NCBI GenBank assembly: GCA_034421095.1
Contig: DAOUKR010000009.1
Location: 1 to 64,000 of the forward strand
Direction: 5' to 3'
DNA: 64,000 bases
Source: JAGWBG01 sp034421095
GTDB taxonomy: Bacteria > Chloroflexota > Dehalococcoidia > Lucifugimonadales > JAGWBF01
The first letter of the stretch is position 1, and each line of letters opens with the position of its first letter. The position numbers were made by a program, and so were the translations under genes. The notes below the pieces were generated by a model that worked only from the letters and a program-made list of their open reading frames with translations, had not been told where the DNA came from and searched no databases. Below are positions 6,797 through 14,843 of the stretch, in pieces.

Positions 6797-7843
6797 CTAG
6801 GCGGACACCTCGATTCTGCTCTTGCCTTCCGTGAACACTTCACCAATCATCGCAGCACCGGTTACGCCGGCTATAGCCAACTCTTCCAACAGCAGGTTGA
6901 CCCTTTGCTCCGGCACAGACATGAGCAATCCCCCGGAAGTCTGGGCGTCGCATAGCAGCAGTTTGGCATCTTCAGATATGTCCTCTCCCCACTCTACGTA
7001 CGGGCCTGCACTGCTCAAATTGCGATGCGTTCCTCCGGGCGCTATCCCATCCCCAATAAGCTCCCAGACGCCAGGTATCACCGGCATTCCCGATAGCCAG
7101 ATTTTGGCACTTGTACCGCTGCCCCGCATCATGCCGTTCAGATGTCCTATGAGGCCGAAACCCGTGATGTCGGTGCAGGCGTTCACACTCACCTTGACCA
7201 TCGCTTCCGAGGCGGCCCGGTTGAGGGTGCTCATAATAGACACAGCATGGTCCAGAACTTCGGGCCTCACAACCCCCTGCTTCCCCGCTGTGGTGATTAC
7301 TCCCGTACCCAGAGGCTTGGTCAGCACCAGCCTGTCACCCGGCCTGGCGCCGGCATTGGTAATCTGTTTCCCCGGCTCCACCAGTCCCACGGCTGCCAGG
7401 CCGTACTTGGGCTCCTGGTCGTCTACGGTATGTCCGCCGATGATGAGGCACCCGGCATCCTGGGCTTTGGCATAGCCCCCCTTGAGCACCTCTCCCAGAA
7501 TCTCCTTGGGAAGGCCCACAGGGAACCCTACGACGTTCAGACCCAGAAGGGGCTTGCCTCCCATAGCGTATATATCGCTGAGGGAATTGGCGACAGCGAT
7601 GGCCCCAAAGTTGAAGGGGTCATCAACTATGGGCGGAAAGAAGTCAACCGTCATCACCAGACCGGTATCGTCGTTGATGCGGTAAACTCCGGCGTCGTCG
7701 CCGGTCTCAGTGCCCACAAGGAGGTTAGGGTCGCTCATTACGGGCAGTTGACTCAGGACCTGAACCAGGTCCTCAGGACTGAACTTGGCGGCTCAACCGG
7801 CGCAGTGGGCCAGAGATGTTAGCTTGATGTGTTCCTTTTGCAT
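6797..7843 (-). CDS. selD: selenide, water dikinase SelD, itself a selenoprotein (in-frame UGA = Sec17)
   Basis: SelD makes selenophosphate, the selenium donor for Sec-tRNA and for selenium-containing cofactors. A frame starting at ATG 7738 lacks the catalytic N-terminus. Extending upstream in the same frame gives an ATG at 7843 with aaagga in front, and a protein beginning MQKEHIKLTSLAHCAG, then UGA (7793-7795), then AAKFSPEDL. The UGA sits at position 17 and Lys at 20, exactly where E. coli SelD has Cys17 and Lys20, so UGA should be read as selenocysteine. A hairpin with an 8-bp perfect stem begins 19 bases after the UGA. The ATP-site motif GDDAGV follows. Full length is 348 residues, normal for SelD. 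Automatic annotation would shorten it by 35 codons. Confidence 0.93.
7755..7773 (-). promoter_or_regulatory. SECIS-like hairpin in selD
   Basis: In the selD mRNA the stem AGGACCUG/CAGGUCCU (8 perfect pairs) closes a GUU loop. The stem begins 19 bases and the loop 27 bases after the UGA, inside the range for bacterial SECIS elements, and the loop starts with GU. A weaker outer pairing (CAGU/ACUG) can extend it. The element is inside the coding sequence, as in other bacterial selenoprotein genes. Confidence 0.7.
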
Positions 7844-7874
7844 AGCTATTCCTTTATCGCTTGAATTAATTCCT

Positions 7875-7880
7875 ATTATA
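7875..7880 (-). promoter_or_regulatory. -10 box upstream of selD
   Basis: A consensus TATAAT on the minus strand lies 31 bases before the selD ATG at 7843. No good -35 box was found at 16-18 bases, so the promoter call rests on the -10 alone. Confidence 0.4.
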
Positions 7881-7919
7881 GCACCCCGGTCATTCTCTAC
7901 TGGTTCCCTCCGGCCCGGA

Positions 7920-8040
7920 GGAGGCAACTGGTCGTCAGCATCCCGGCTCACCAGGATGGCCACAGCACCACTGCCGTTGGTGATACCTGAACCCGATATT
8001 CGTCAGAAGTAGTCTGACCCTTCTTCCCAACGGCATCGAG
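7920..8040 (-). pseudogene. possible decayed thiolase fragment
   Basis: On the minus strand two neighbouring frames give DAVGKKGQTTSDE and then SGITNGSGAVAILVSRDA. These recall, in the right order, the KKG...DE segment and the SGI-DGAAA-L-S---A segment of thiolases, with the 30 or so codons between them missing and a frame change. The rest of such a gene is absent. The similarity is short and judged by eye. Confidence 0.3.
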
Positions 8041-8116
8041 GTGAAGATGTTGCGGAAGAATCTGATTACTCTGTTTAGAAAGAGTATGTACCTCTCCACG
8101 AATGGAATTATACGTG

Positions 8117-8139
8117 TGACTGGACAGTACGTCCAGTCA
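8117..8139. promoter_or_regulatory. perfect palindrome, TetR-type operator candidate
   Basis: TGACTGGAC-AGTAC-GTCCAGTCA has 9-bp perfect arms around a 5-base centre and lies 98 bases before the Mo-hydroxylase start. A TATACG box (8109-8114) sits just before it, so a bound protein would block transcription toward that gene. Arm length and layout are usual for TetR-family operators, but no regulator gene is adjacent. The rest of 7881-8236 contains no supportable intact gene. Confidence 0.45.
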
Positions 8140-8236
8140 TCATCTCTTGGCGCATCTCACCATGATTTCTGCACGGGTTATGGTAGAATTGTAGGAGCAA
8201 TTGTGGACTGCTCGAAAATAGGGAGGTGAAAAGCTG

Positions 8237-10564
8237 ATGACTTCCAACATAGTGCTATCCACACAGGAGTACAACGTGGTGGGCACGAGGCCCATTCGCC
8301 ACGATGGAACTGACAAGGTAACTGGTCAGGCCCGGTACGGTGCTGACGTCAAGCTGCCGGGGCTTCTCCATGGCAAAATTCTCAGGAGCCCCCACCCCCA
8401 CGCGCGGATCAGGTCCATTGACACCAGTAGAGCATTGGCCCTCCCGGGGGTGAAGGCCGTGGTGACTTCGGCGGAGCTTCCAAAACTCTCTGGGAAAGCG
8501 GCTGATCTGGGCGAGGGCGCAATGTCCAATCCCAAGTTTATGAGCAATAACTGCCTGGCAGAGGACAAAGCACTTTACAAGGGGCACGCCGTGGCGGCGG
8601 TGGCCGCAACAAGCCCCCACATAGCAGAGGAGGCCCTGGCCCTGATAGACGTGGACTATGAGGTCATGGCTCCGGTCATGGACGTGCTGGATGCCATGAA
8701 GGGGGATGCTCCCGTCCTTCACGAACGGCTGGCCCTCTTCGATTCACCGGGTATCAGGCCCGGTGGCCTGCGTGACGATGACGACCCTGAAAAGGGCACC
8801 AACATAGCCAACCATTTTGTGCTGGAGGTGGGTGACCCGAACAAGGGATTCGAGGAGGCTGATGTCGTCGTTGAACGGGAGTACCACACCGCATCGGTCC
8901 ATCAGGGCTATATCGAACCCCATAGCGCCACGGCTCTGTGGAACGCCGACGGCAACCTTACCGTCTGGTGCAGTTCCCAGGGCCATTTTGGCATAAGGGA
9001 GAATACGGCCAGAATACTCGGTATTCCTGTCTCGAAGGTCAGAGTTATCCCCATGGAAATCGGGGGCGGCTTCGGAGGGAAGCTGAGTACTTACCTGGAA
9101 CCGGTCGCCGCCCTGCTCTCCAGAAAGACGGGGCATCCGGTGCAGCTAACGATGAGCCGTGCCGAGGTGTTCGAGGGCACCGGCCCCACCTCCGGCGGCC
9201 ACCTCAGAGTTAAGATTGGCGCGAGCAGGGAAGGACACATCACCGCTGCGGAGGCGTACCTGGCCTACGAGGCAGGTGCATATCCCGGGTCGCCGGTGAG
9301 TGCCGGTGTCCAGTGCATCTTCGGCCCCTACGACCTCGCCAACGCCCGTGTGGAGGGCTACGACGTGGTATTGAACAAGCCCAAGACCGCAGCCTACCGA
9401 GCGCCCGGCGCGCCCGCCGCCGCCTTTGCCGCAGAGACGGTCATAGACGAGATATGCGAGAAAATCGGCATGGACCCCCTCGAATTTCGCCTCATCAACG
9501 GGGCCAAAGAGGGCACTCGTCAGGTAACCGGCCTCAGATTCCCTCCCATTGGCTATCTGGAGACCGTCCGGGCAGCCAAGGAACACGGGCACTACTCCGC
9601 TCCCCTGGAGAAGGCCGGACGGTCCGGGCTTCGCAGGGGCAGGGGTGTGGCCAGCGGGTTCTGGCGAAACAATACGGGGCCTTCCAGTGCCATAGCCAGC
9701 GTCAACTCCGACGGGACCATCAGCCTGGTCGAGGGGTCGGCCGACATCGGGGGCACGAGGGTAGCCGTTGCCATGCAGCTTGCGGAAGTGCTGGGTATTC
9801 CGGTGGAGGACGTGAAGCCGGCCGTGGGAGACACTGACTCGATAGGCTATACCTCCAACACCGGCGGCAGTGGCGTCGCCTTCAAGACCGGATGGGCCTG
9901 CTACGAGGCAGCCCACGACGTCAGGCGGCAAATGATTGAGCGGGCAGCCACCATCTGGGACGTATCCTCCGACGACGTGGAATACTCCGACGGGGTGCTC
10001 TCCCACAGGTCAGACCCGGAGCTGCGCCTCACCTTCAAGGAGATGGCCGGCAGGCTGAACGCCACCGGAGGCCCCATCGTGGGACGGGCCAACGTGTCGC
10101 CGGGGGGCGTGGGGGGTGCCTTCGCAGTGAATATAGTGGACCTGGAGGTGGACCCGGAGACGGGCAAAGTGGACATCCTGCGCTACACTGCGCTGCAGGA
10201 CGCGGGAAAGGCCATCCACCCCAGCTACGTGGAAGGACAGATGCAGGGGGGCGTGTCCCAGGGTATCGGCTGGGCGCTGAGCGAGGAGTACTTCTTCAAC
10301 GACAAAGGCGAGATGGCAAACTCCAGCTTTCTGGACTACCGAATGCCCACGAGCCTTGACCTGCCGATGATAGACACGGTGATAGTGGAGGTGGCGAATC
10401 CCGGCCACCCCTACGGAGTGCGGGGTGTCGGGGAAGTGCCGATAGTGCCTCCCATGGCCGCCATAGCCAACGCCATCTACGACGCGATTGGTGTGCGGAT
10501 GAACGTCCTGCCCATGTCGCCGGGCAACGTCCTGCAGGCATTGTGGAGCCAGCACGAGAAGTAG
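8237..10564 (+). CDS. xanthine dehydrogenase-family molybdopterin-binding (large) subunit
   Basis: A 775-residue Mo-hydroxylase large subunit. The N-terminal aldehyde oxidase/xanthine dehydrogenase a/b-hammerhead domain (DKVTGQARYGADVKLPG) is followed by the two molybdopterin-binding domains with IGGGFGGKL, the active-site loop AYRAPGAPAAAF and, near the end, the catalytic Glu in VRGVGEVPIVPP. The loop differs from CO dehydrogenase (AYRCSFR), so it is not CoxL. These enzymes normally need FAD and 2Fe-2S subunits; neither gene is adjacent. gggaggtg precedes the ATG. The neighbouring divergent selD is suggestive, because some members carry a labile selenium ligand. Substrate unknown. Confidence 0.9.
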   Translation: MTSNIVLSTQEYNVVGTRPIRHDGTDKVTGQARYGADVKLPGLLHGKILRSPHPHARIRSIDTSRALALPGVKAVVTSAELPKLSGKAADLGEGAMSNPKFMSNNCLAEDKALYKGHAVAAVAATSPHIAEEALALIDVDYEVMAPVMDVLDAMKGDAPVLHERLALFDSPGIRPGGLRDDDDPEKGTNIANHFVLEVGDPNKGFEEADVVVEREYHTASVHQGYIEPHSATALWNADGNLTVWCSSQGHFGIRENTARILGIPVSKVRVIPMEIGGGFGGKLSTYLEPVAALLSRKTGHPVQLTMSRAEVFEGTGPTSGGHLRVKIGASREGHITAAEAYLAYEAGAYPGSPVSAGVQCIFGPYDLANARVEGYDVVLNKPKTAAYRAPGAPAAAFAAETVIDEICEKIGMDPLEFRLINGAKEGTRQVTGLRFPPIGYLETVRAAKEHGHYSAPLEKAGRSGLRRGRGVASGFWRNNTGPSSAIASVNSDGTISLVEGSADIGGTRVAVAMQLAEVLGIPVEDVKPAVGDTDSIGYTSNTGGSGVAFKTGWACYEAAHDVRRQMIERAATIWDVSSDDVEYSDGVLSHRSDPELRLTFKEMAGRLNATGGPIVGRANVSPGGVGGAFAVNIVDLEVDPETGKVDILRYTALQDAGKAIHPSYVEGQMQGGVSQGIGWALSEEYFFNDKGEMANSSFLDYRMPTSLDLPMIDTVIVEVANPGHPYGVRGVGEVPIVPPMAAIANAIYDAIGVRMNVLPMSPGNVLQALWSQHEK

Positions 10565-10683
10565 AAGGCCGCCGACAATTTGGGGGCGCTTGATTGCCGG
10601 AATAGCATGGATTAGAATGTGCCCGGTTGATGGTGACCTCCCGAGTCCGGCATAGACGAGGTCGCCGGGACATTCCGGCCAAA

Positions 10684-11991
10684 ATGAAGAATGAAGACAT
10701 GGAACAGCTAGAAAATCACGAACCCACCGATAAGCCGGGGTTCTTCTCGTCGCTGCGGTTTCCCGATTACCGCAGCCTGCTGATAGCCACAGCTTGCGCC
10801 CAGTCGGCAGCCTGGGCGTTAATCGTCCTGCGTGGGGCACTGGTATACGACCTGACCGAATCCAACGCCTGGGTGGGGTTCGTCACTATGGCGGCGCTTC
10901 TGCCCGGCCTCGTCGTCACTCCCCTCTCGGGCATCCTGGCAGACAGGTTCGACCGCCGCAGACTGCTGGCCCTCGCATTCGCCTTTAATCTGGGCCACAA
11001 CCTGATTCTGGCTTTCCTGGTCCTGAGTGGTACGGCTACCGAGTATCAGATTCTGGGGCTGGCCATCCTGAACGGCTCCATCCGGGCTGTCCAGATGCCC
11101 ACCAACCAAGCGCTGCTTCCCAACCTGGTGCCGCGTGAACGCCTTCTGAATGCAGTGGCCCTGAGCCAGCTCGCAACCCAGGGTTCCAGGATGGGAGGGC
11201 CTCTACTGACCTTGCCAATCATCGCATTTATAGGGCCTGAGCCGGCTTTCTTCATGTCCGCTGGCCTGTACGCCATTGGCCTGAGTCAGGTGCTGAACAT
11301 ACGCACCGCATCCCGGGGCGTGGTGGAGTCCACCAGGGGAGTGGTGTTCAACCTGGTAGCGGGCGTGCGCTACATTTACACCACCCCTCTCCTACTTCAT
11401 CTCATGGTGCTTGCCGTGCTCCACTGTGCCTTCACGATGGCCTTTGAATCCGTGTTCCCCTTCTTCTCACGGACGGAGTTGGGCATGGATTCGGAGAAGG
11501 GTCTGTTCGAGGGGCCTACCTACTTGATGATAGCGGTGGGGGCAGGCTCAATCATAGGGAACCTGGCGTTGGCCAGGGTGGAAGGTCAGGTTTTCAGGGG
11601 GCGTCTTTTCCTGATATTGGGCCTCTTTAGCGGCCTTTCCCCCATGGCCCTGAGCTTCGCCTACGATATCCCAACCGCCATGATTGCGGCGGCGGTTATG
11701 GGAGCCGCCACGGCCGGCTTTATGACCCTCAGTCATGGCATGGTCCAGGCCGTCACGGACGACAGGGTTCGCGGCCGGGTTATGAGCGCCAACACGTGGC
11801 ACGTGCAGGGTGCAATGGGCGGCTTCAACGCCGTCAACGGGATTCTCATGGACTTCTCGTGGATGTCCGCGCCCCTGCTGCTCAGCAGCACTGGTCTCAT
11901 CTTCATGTGGGTCATGATTGCCAGCGTCCTGACCGTGCCCCTCAGAGCAATCTACTCGCGGGGTATTCCCGCCGAGGCCCACGCCCACTAG
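10684..11991 (+). CDS. MFS transporter, drug/siderophore exporter-like
   Basis: A 12-helix MFS protein of about 435 residues. It shows the loop 2-3 signature GILADRFDRRRLLALA and a second-half copy VTDDRVRGRVMSANT, the pattern of the DHA3/EntS-type exporter branch. The start is set at ATG 10684 (MKNEDMEQL); an ATG at 10627 would add an arginine-rich stretch that looks like translated leader. It is probably independent of the Mo-hydroxylase (119 bases between). Substrate unknown. Confidence 0.85.
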   Translation: MKNEDMEQLENHEPTDKPGFFSSLRFPDYRSLLIATACAQSAAWALIVLRGALVYDLTESNAWVGFVTMAALLPGLVVTPLSGILADRFDRRRLLALAFAFNLGHNLILAFLVLSGTATEYQILGLAILNGSIRAVQMPTNQALLPNLVPRERLLNAVALSQLATQGSRMGGPLLTLPIIAFIGPEPAFFMSAGLYAIGLSQVLNIRTASRGVVESTRGVVFNLVAGVRYIYTTPLLLHLMVLAVLHCAFTMAFESVFPFFSRTELGMDSEKGLFEGPTYLMIAVGAGSIIGNLALARVEGQVFRGRLFLILGLFSGLSPMALSFAYDIPTAMIAAAVMGAATAGFMTLSHGMVQAVTDDRVRGRVMSANTWHVQGAMGGFNAVNGILMDFSWMSAPLLLSSTGLIFMWVMIASVLTVPLRAIYSRGIPAEAHAH

Positions 11992-12017
11992 GACCTCTCC
12001 GTGGAACAGGAGGAAAT

Positions 12018-12398
12018 ATGGGGAATAGCACCGGCAGAGCGTTGCTTATCGTGTCGGCGGACCCGCCGCCAGAGTTGGAGGACGAGCTTAACCGATGGTA
12101 CGACGAGGAGCATCTGGCCGACGGGTTACGCCGGGTGCCGGGTGTCGTCAGCGCCCGACGCTACGTCGCCGCCTCAGCCATTCAGGAGGAGATTTTCGCC
12201 GGCAGGCCGCACCCCCCACACTATTCCAAGTACCTGGCTATATTTGAGTTAGAGACCGAGGAGACCCTTCGCAGCCCCGAGTACCAGGAATTCTTGACGA
12301 ATCCCACCGAATGGACTCGCAGCATTGTGGGCAAAGTACCCATAACGGCCCTGGTGTACCGGCAGGTTTACCCAGAAGAGGGTTTCTTCACAAGATAG
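12018..12398 (+). CDS. small dimeric alpha-beta barrel (EthD/DUF4286-like) protein
   Basis: A 126-residue protein starting at ATG 12018 directly behind aggagg. The pattern LLIVSADPPPELEDELNRWYDEEHLAD, then PGVVSARRYVA and a later KYLAIFELETEE, is that of small ferredoxin-like alpha/beta barrel proteins of the EthD type, where the WYDEEH motif is typical. Such proteins often take part in degradation pathways as dimers. It lies between an exporter and a gluconolactonase-like gene, both on the same strand, so a common catabolic role is possible but not shown. Confidence 0.65.
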   Translation: MGNSTGRALLIVSADPPPELEDELNRWYDEEHLADGLRRVPGVVSARRYVAASAIQEEIFAGRPHPPHYSKYLAIFELETEETLRSPEYQEFLTNPTEWTRSIVGKVPITALVYRQVYPEEGFFTR

Positions 12399-12439
12399 TC
12401 ACTAGGGCAGGGAAGAAGTGTATTTAACAGGAGGCTGTC

Positions 12440-13348
12440 ATGCCAATTGAGCAACTATCCCCGAAGCTGGAGCGCATCGTGTCGCCCGACCAAGATGTGG
12501 AGGAACTGGGTAAGGGCTACGCCCTTGCTGAGGGACCTGTATGGTACAGGGACGGGAGCTACCTCCTATTCAGTGAGATAGATAGTAACTGCAGACACAG
12601 ATGGACGCCACAAGAGGGCGTCACGCTGTTCAAGGAACCTACCGGCAACGCTAACGGGCTTACCCGGGACCTGCAAGGGAGGTTGCTGGCCTGCGAGACC
12701 TCTAACCGCCGTGTGACTCGTCAGGAGCCGGACGGAAGCATCACCGTCGTGGCGAGCACCTATCAAGGCAGAAGATTGAACAGCCCCAACGACGTGGTGG
12801 TAAAGTCTGACGGCAGCATCTACTTCACCGACCCCGGCGCGCCGGCCCCCGGGCTTGACATGGACTTCTCAGGAGTGTACCGGGTCTCTCCTGACCTGGG
12901 CGACGTTACCCTGCTGGTCAAGAACTTTTTCTTGCCCAACGGACTGGCCTTCTCTCCCGATGAGAGCATCCTCTACGTGGACGACTCCTTCCGGTTCCCT
13001 CCTGTGGAGAACAGGCGGGGGTGGATAAGAGCCTTCGACGTGACGCCCAACGGTATGCTGGCCCTTGCCAGCGACCGCGTATTGTGTGAGATGACCGGAC
13101 CCCATCCGGGCGTCCCAGACGGCATGAAGGTGGACATCGAAGGTAACATCTATTGCACGGGACCCGGCGGAGTGTGGGTCGTAGACCCTTCGGGTAGGCA
13201 TCTGGGGACCATCTTGACGGGTGCTGGTCAGACCACCAACTGTGGTTGGGGAGGCGACGACCTGAAGACCCTGTTCATCACCACGTGGGACGGACTTTTG
13301 AGGATTCAGCTAAAAATCCCCGGTTTGCCCGTGCAGAAGGGTCTATAG
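12440..13348 (+). CDS. SMP-30/gluconolactonase/LRE-family protein
   Basis: A 302-residue six-bladed beta-propeller. Typical features are the metal Glu in LAEGPVWYRDGSYLLFSEI, the N of GNANGLTRDLQGRL, SPNDVVVKSDGSIYFTDP and the D of PDGMKVDIEGNIYCTG. These are the calcium/zinc ligand positions of gluconolactonases and related lactonases, so it probably opens a lactone. aggaggctgtc precedes the ATG. Its end overlaps the end of the convergent propeller gene by 6 bases. Confidence 0.88.
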   Translation: MPIEQLSPKLERIVSPDQDVEELGKGYALAEGPVWYRDGSYLLFSEIDSNCRHRWTPQEGVTLFKEPTGNANGLTRDLQGRLLACETSNRRVTRQEPDGSITVVASTYQGRRLNSPNDVVVKSDGSIYFTDPGAPAPGLDMDFSGVYRVSPDLGDVTLLVKNFFLPNGLAFSPDESILYVDDSFRFPPVENRRGWIRAFDVTPNGMLALASDRVLCEMTGPHPGVPDGMKVDIEGNIYCTGPGGVWVVDPSGRHLGTILTGAGQTTNCGWGGDDLKTLFITTWDGLLRIQLKIPGLPVQKGL

Positions 13349-14179
13349 CGCTTCCTGCCCGGGTTGTAGCTTCACGAATTTCTGGACTCTGTAATTGGAG
13401 GCATCCACAGCATAGAGGTCTCCCCTGGAGTCGCTGAACACGTTGTGCCCGTTGTCGAAGGTACGACCCCTGGCCAGCAACTCTCCTTCAAGGGTGAGCA
13501 CGCTGAGACGCGGGATCTGATCGGTAACGTAGGCAATCTGGTCGGAGTCAATGTGAATACCCATCGGAGCTTTGAAATCGGTCCACTGGGTGATGTACTC
13601 CCCCTCGGAGGTAAACACCTGCACGCGATGGTTCTCCCGGTCACATACGAATACTCGCCCATCCCGAGACACCCGCAGACTGTGTGGGACCCTGAACTGC
13701 CCAGGCCCGCTACCCGGGCTGCCAAAGGAAGAGATATAGCTTCCATCGGCTGAGAATCGGTGTACGCTGGAGTTGCCGTACCCGTCGGAGACGTATATCT
13801 CTCCACCAGGCGAGACCGCTATGTCAGAGGGATGGTTGAATGGGGCCTGTAAAGCGGCACTGTACCTGGTCCCAAGTTTCATTACCTGCTGTCCTTCAGT
13901 CGTATACACCAGGACCTGGTGTGCGTCCCGGTCGGCGAGATACACACGGTCATCGGGGCTGATGTAGATGTGGTGAGCATCTTCCAACTCTTGGGGACGA
14001 CGGGGCCATTCATTCAGGAAATTCCCGTCACGGTCGAAAACCAGGATAGGAGGGCCACTGCGCTGGAACACGTAAACCCTGTCCTGAGAGTCCACGGCCA
14101 CGGCACTGGGCGACTGGAGAACCCGCCCAGATGGGAGCTTGACCCAGTCGTCCCGGTATTCGTAGACATACGCTCCCAT
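13343..14179 (-). CDS. NHL-repeat beta-propeller protein (peptidyl-hydroxyglycine lyase-like)
   Basis: A protein of 278 residues made of repeated blades of the NHL kind, for example SAVAVDSQDRVYVFQRSG, HHIYISPDDRVYLADRD, DIAVSPGGEIYVSDGYGN and SLRVSRDGRVFVCDRENHRVQVF. The arrangement recalls the lyase half of peptidylglycine amidating enzymes, a common annotation for such bacterial propellers, but a specific reaction is not supported. No signal peptide is seen. The start at 14179 (MGAYVYEY) is preferred over 14197. It lies 7 bases after the upstream membrane protein gene. A clear paralog is at 32173-33126. Confidence 0.8.
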   Translation of the reverse strand: MGAYVYEYRDDWVKLPSGRVLQSPSAVAVDSQDRVYVFQRSGPPILVFDRDGNFLNEWPRRPQELEDAHHIYISPDDRVYLADRDAHQVLVYTTEGQQVMKLGTRYSAALQAPFNHPSDIAVSPGGEIYVSDGYGNSSVHRFSADGSYISSFGSPGSGPGQFRVPHSLRVSRDGRVFVCDRENHRVQVFTSEGEYITQWTDFKAPMGIHIDSDQIAYVTDQIPRLSVLTLEGELLARGRTFDNGHNVFSDSRGDLYAVDASNYRVQKFVKLQPGQEAL

Positions 14180-14186
14180 GCCTATC

Positions 14187-14651
14187 CTAATTGTCACGCC
14201 TGACCGCCTCTATGTGCTCATTCCGGGCACTTCCATCCCCGGCAGGACTGTGGACTATTCGTCTTATAGCCCGGAGACTTGTGACGGGGAAGTCGTACAG
14301 GAGCATTCGGGTGCCTTCGTAGGGAAGCTTCCAGATTTTCAGCAGTCCGATAAAGCCTTCTACTGCTCCCCGGAAGAATAGCCAGGGAATAGAGGCCGTC
14401 ATCGTTCCAAGCCATGTGGAAAACATGGCACCAAAGACACTGGGTCTATCCTCGTCCGGTCCGTCAAGCCAATCGCGCCAGCCTGTTGCGACATAACCCT
14501 CTCTGGGATATTCGCGTACAAGCCTTCCATAATTCAGCGGCGTGTTCTCTCCGGTAAGACCTCGATACGCGCCTATGAATGGGCCGAACATGAGGTAGAC
14601 CACCGGGAGCGTCACAAGCTTGACAAAACCTGCTATCAGCTTCAATCTCAT
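14187..14651 (-). CDS. hypothetical membrane-associated protein
   Basis: I do not recognise this family. With the start at ATG 14651 (MRLKLIAGFVKL) it has 154 residues: one N-terminal hydrophobic helix (VTLPVVYLMFGPFIGAYRG), a polar middle with WRDWLDGPDEDRPS, and a second hydrophobic segment (MFSTWLGTMTASIPWLFFRGAV). A longer frame to 14735 exists but its first 28 residues look non-coding. It is followed 7 bases later by the NHL propeller, so the two are probably one operon. Confidence 0.55.
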   Translation of the reverse strand: MRLKLIAGFVKLVTLPVVYLMFGPFIGAYRGLTGENTPLNYGRLVREYPREGYVATGWRDWLDGPDEDRPSVFGAMFSTWLGTMTASIPWLFFRGAVEGFIGLLKIWKLPYEGTRMLLYDFPVTSLRAIRRIVHSPAGDGSARNEHIEAVRRDN

Positions 14652-14843
14652 TGCAATCACCAATTTGCAAGTTCTAGCATTGTAGTAGCACCCTTTTGCT
14701 GGCGTCAAGGCTATCAGCGCGGTTAATACGGGCATATTGACGAGCGAATGGTGGGGCGCTTGACCCTGCTCTCACACGGCAATACAATACCCCGAAAGGC
14801 TGGGCCGTATGACCAAGGTGAAGGGCCGGAACGAGGAGAAGGA

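Noticed and set aside
8041..8229. Forward frame of 62 codons before the Mo-hydroxylase
   Set aside because: No ribosome site or family pattern, and it runs through the perfect palindrome at 8117-8139, so it is more likely promoter DNA.
8237..10564. Carbon monoxide dehydrogenase large subunit
   Set aside because: The active-site loop is AYRAPGAP and not AYRCSFR, and no CoxS/CoxM genes are adjacent.
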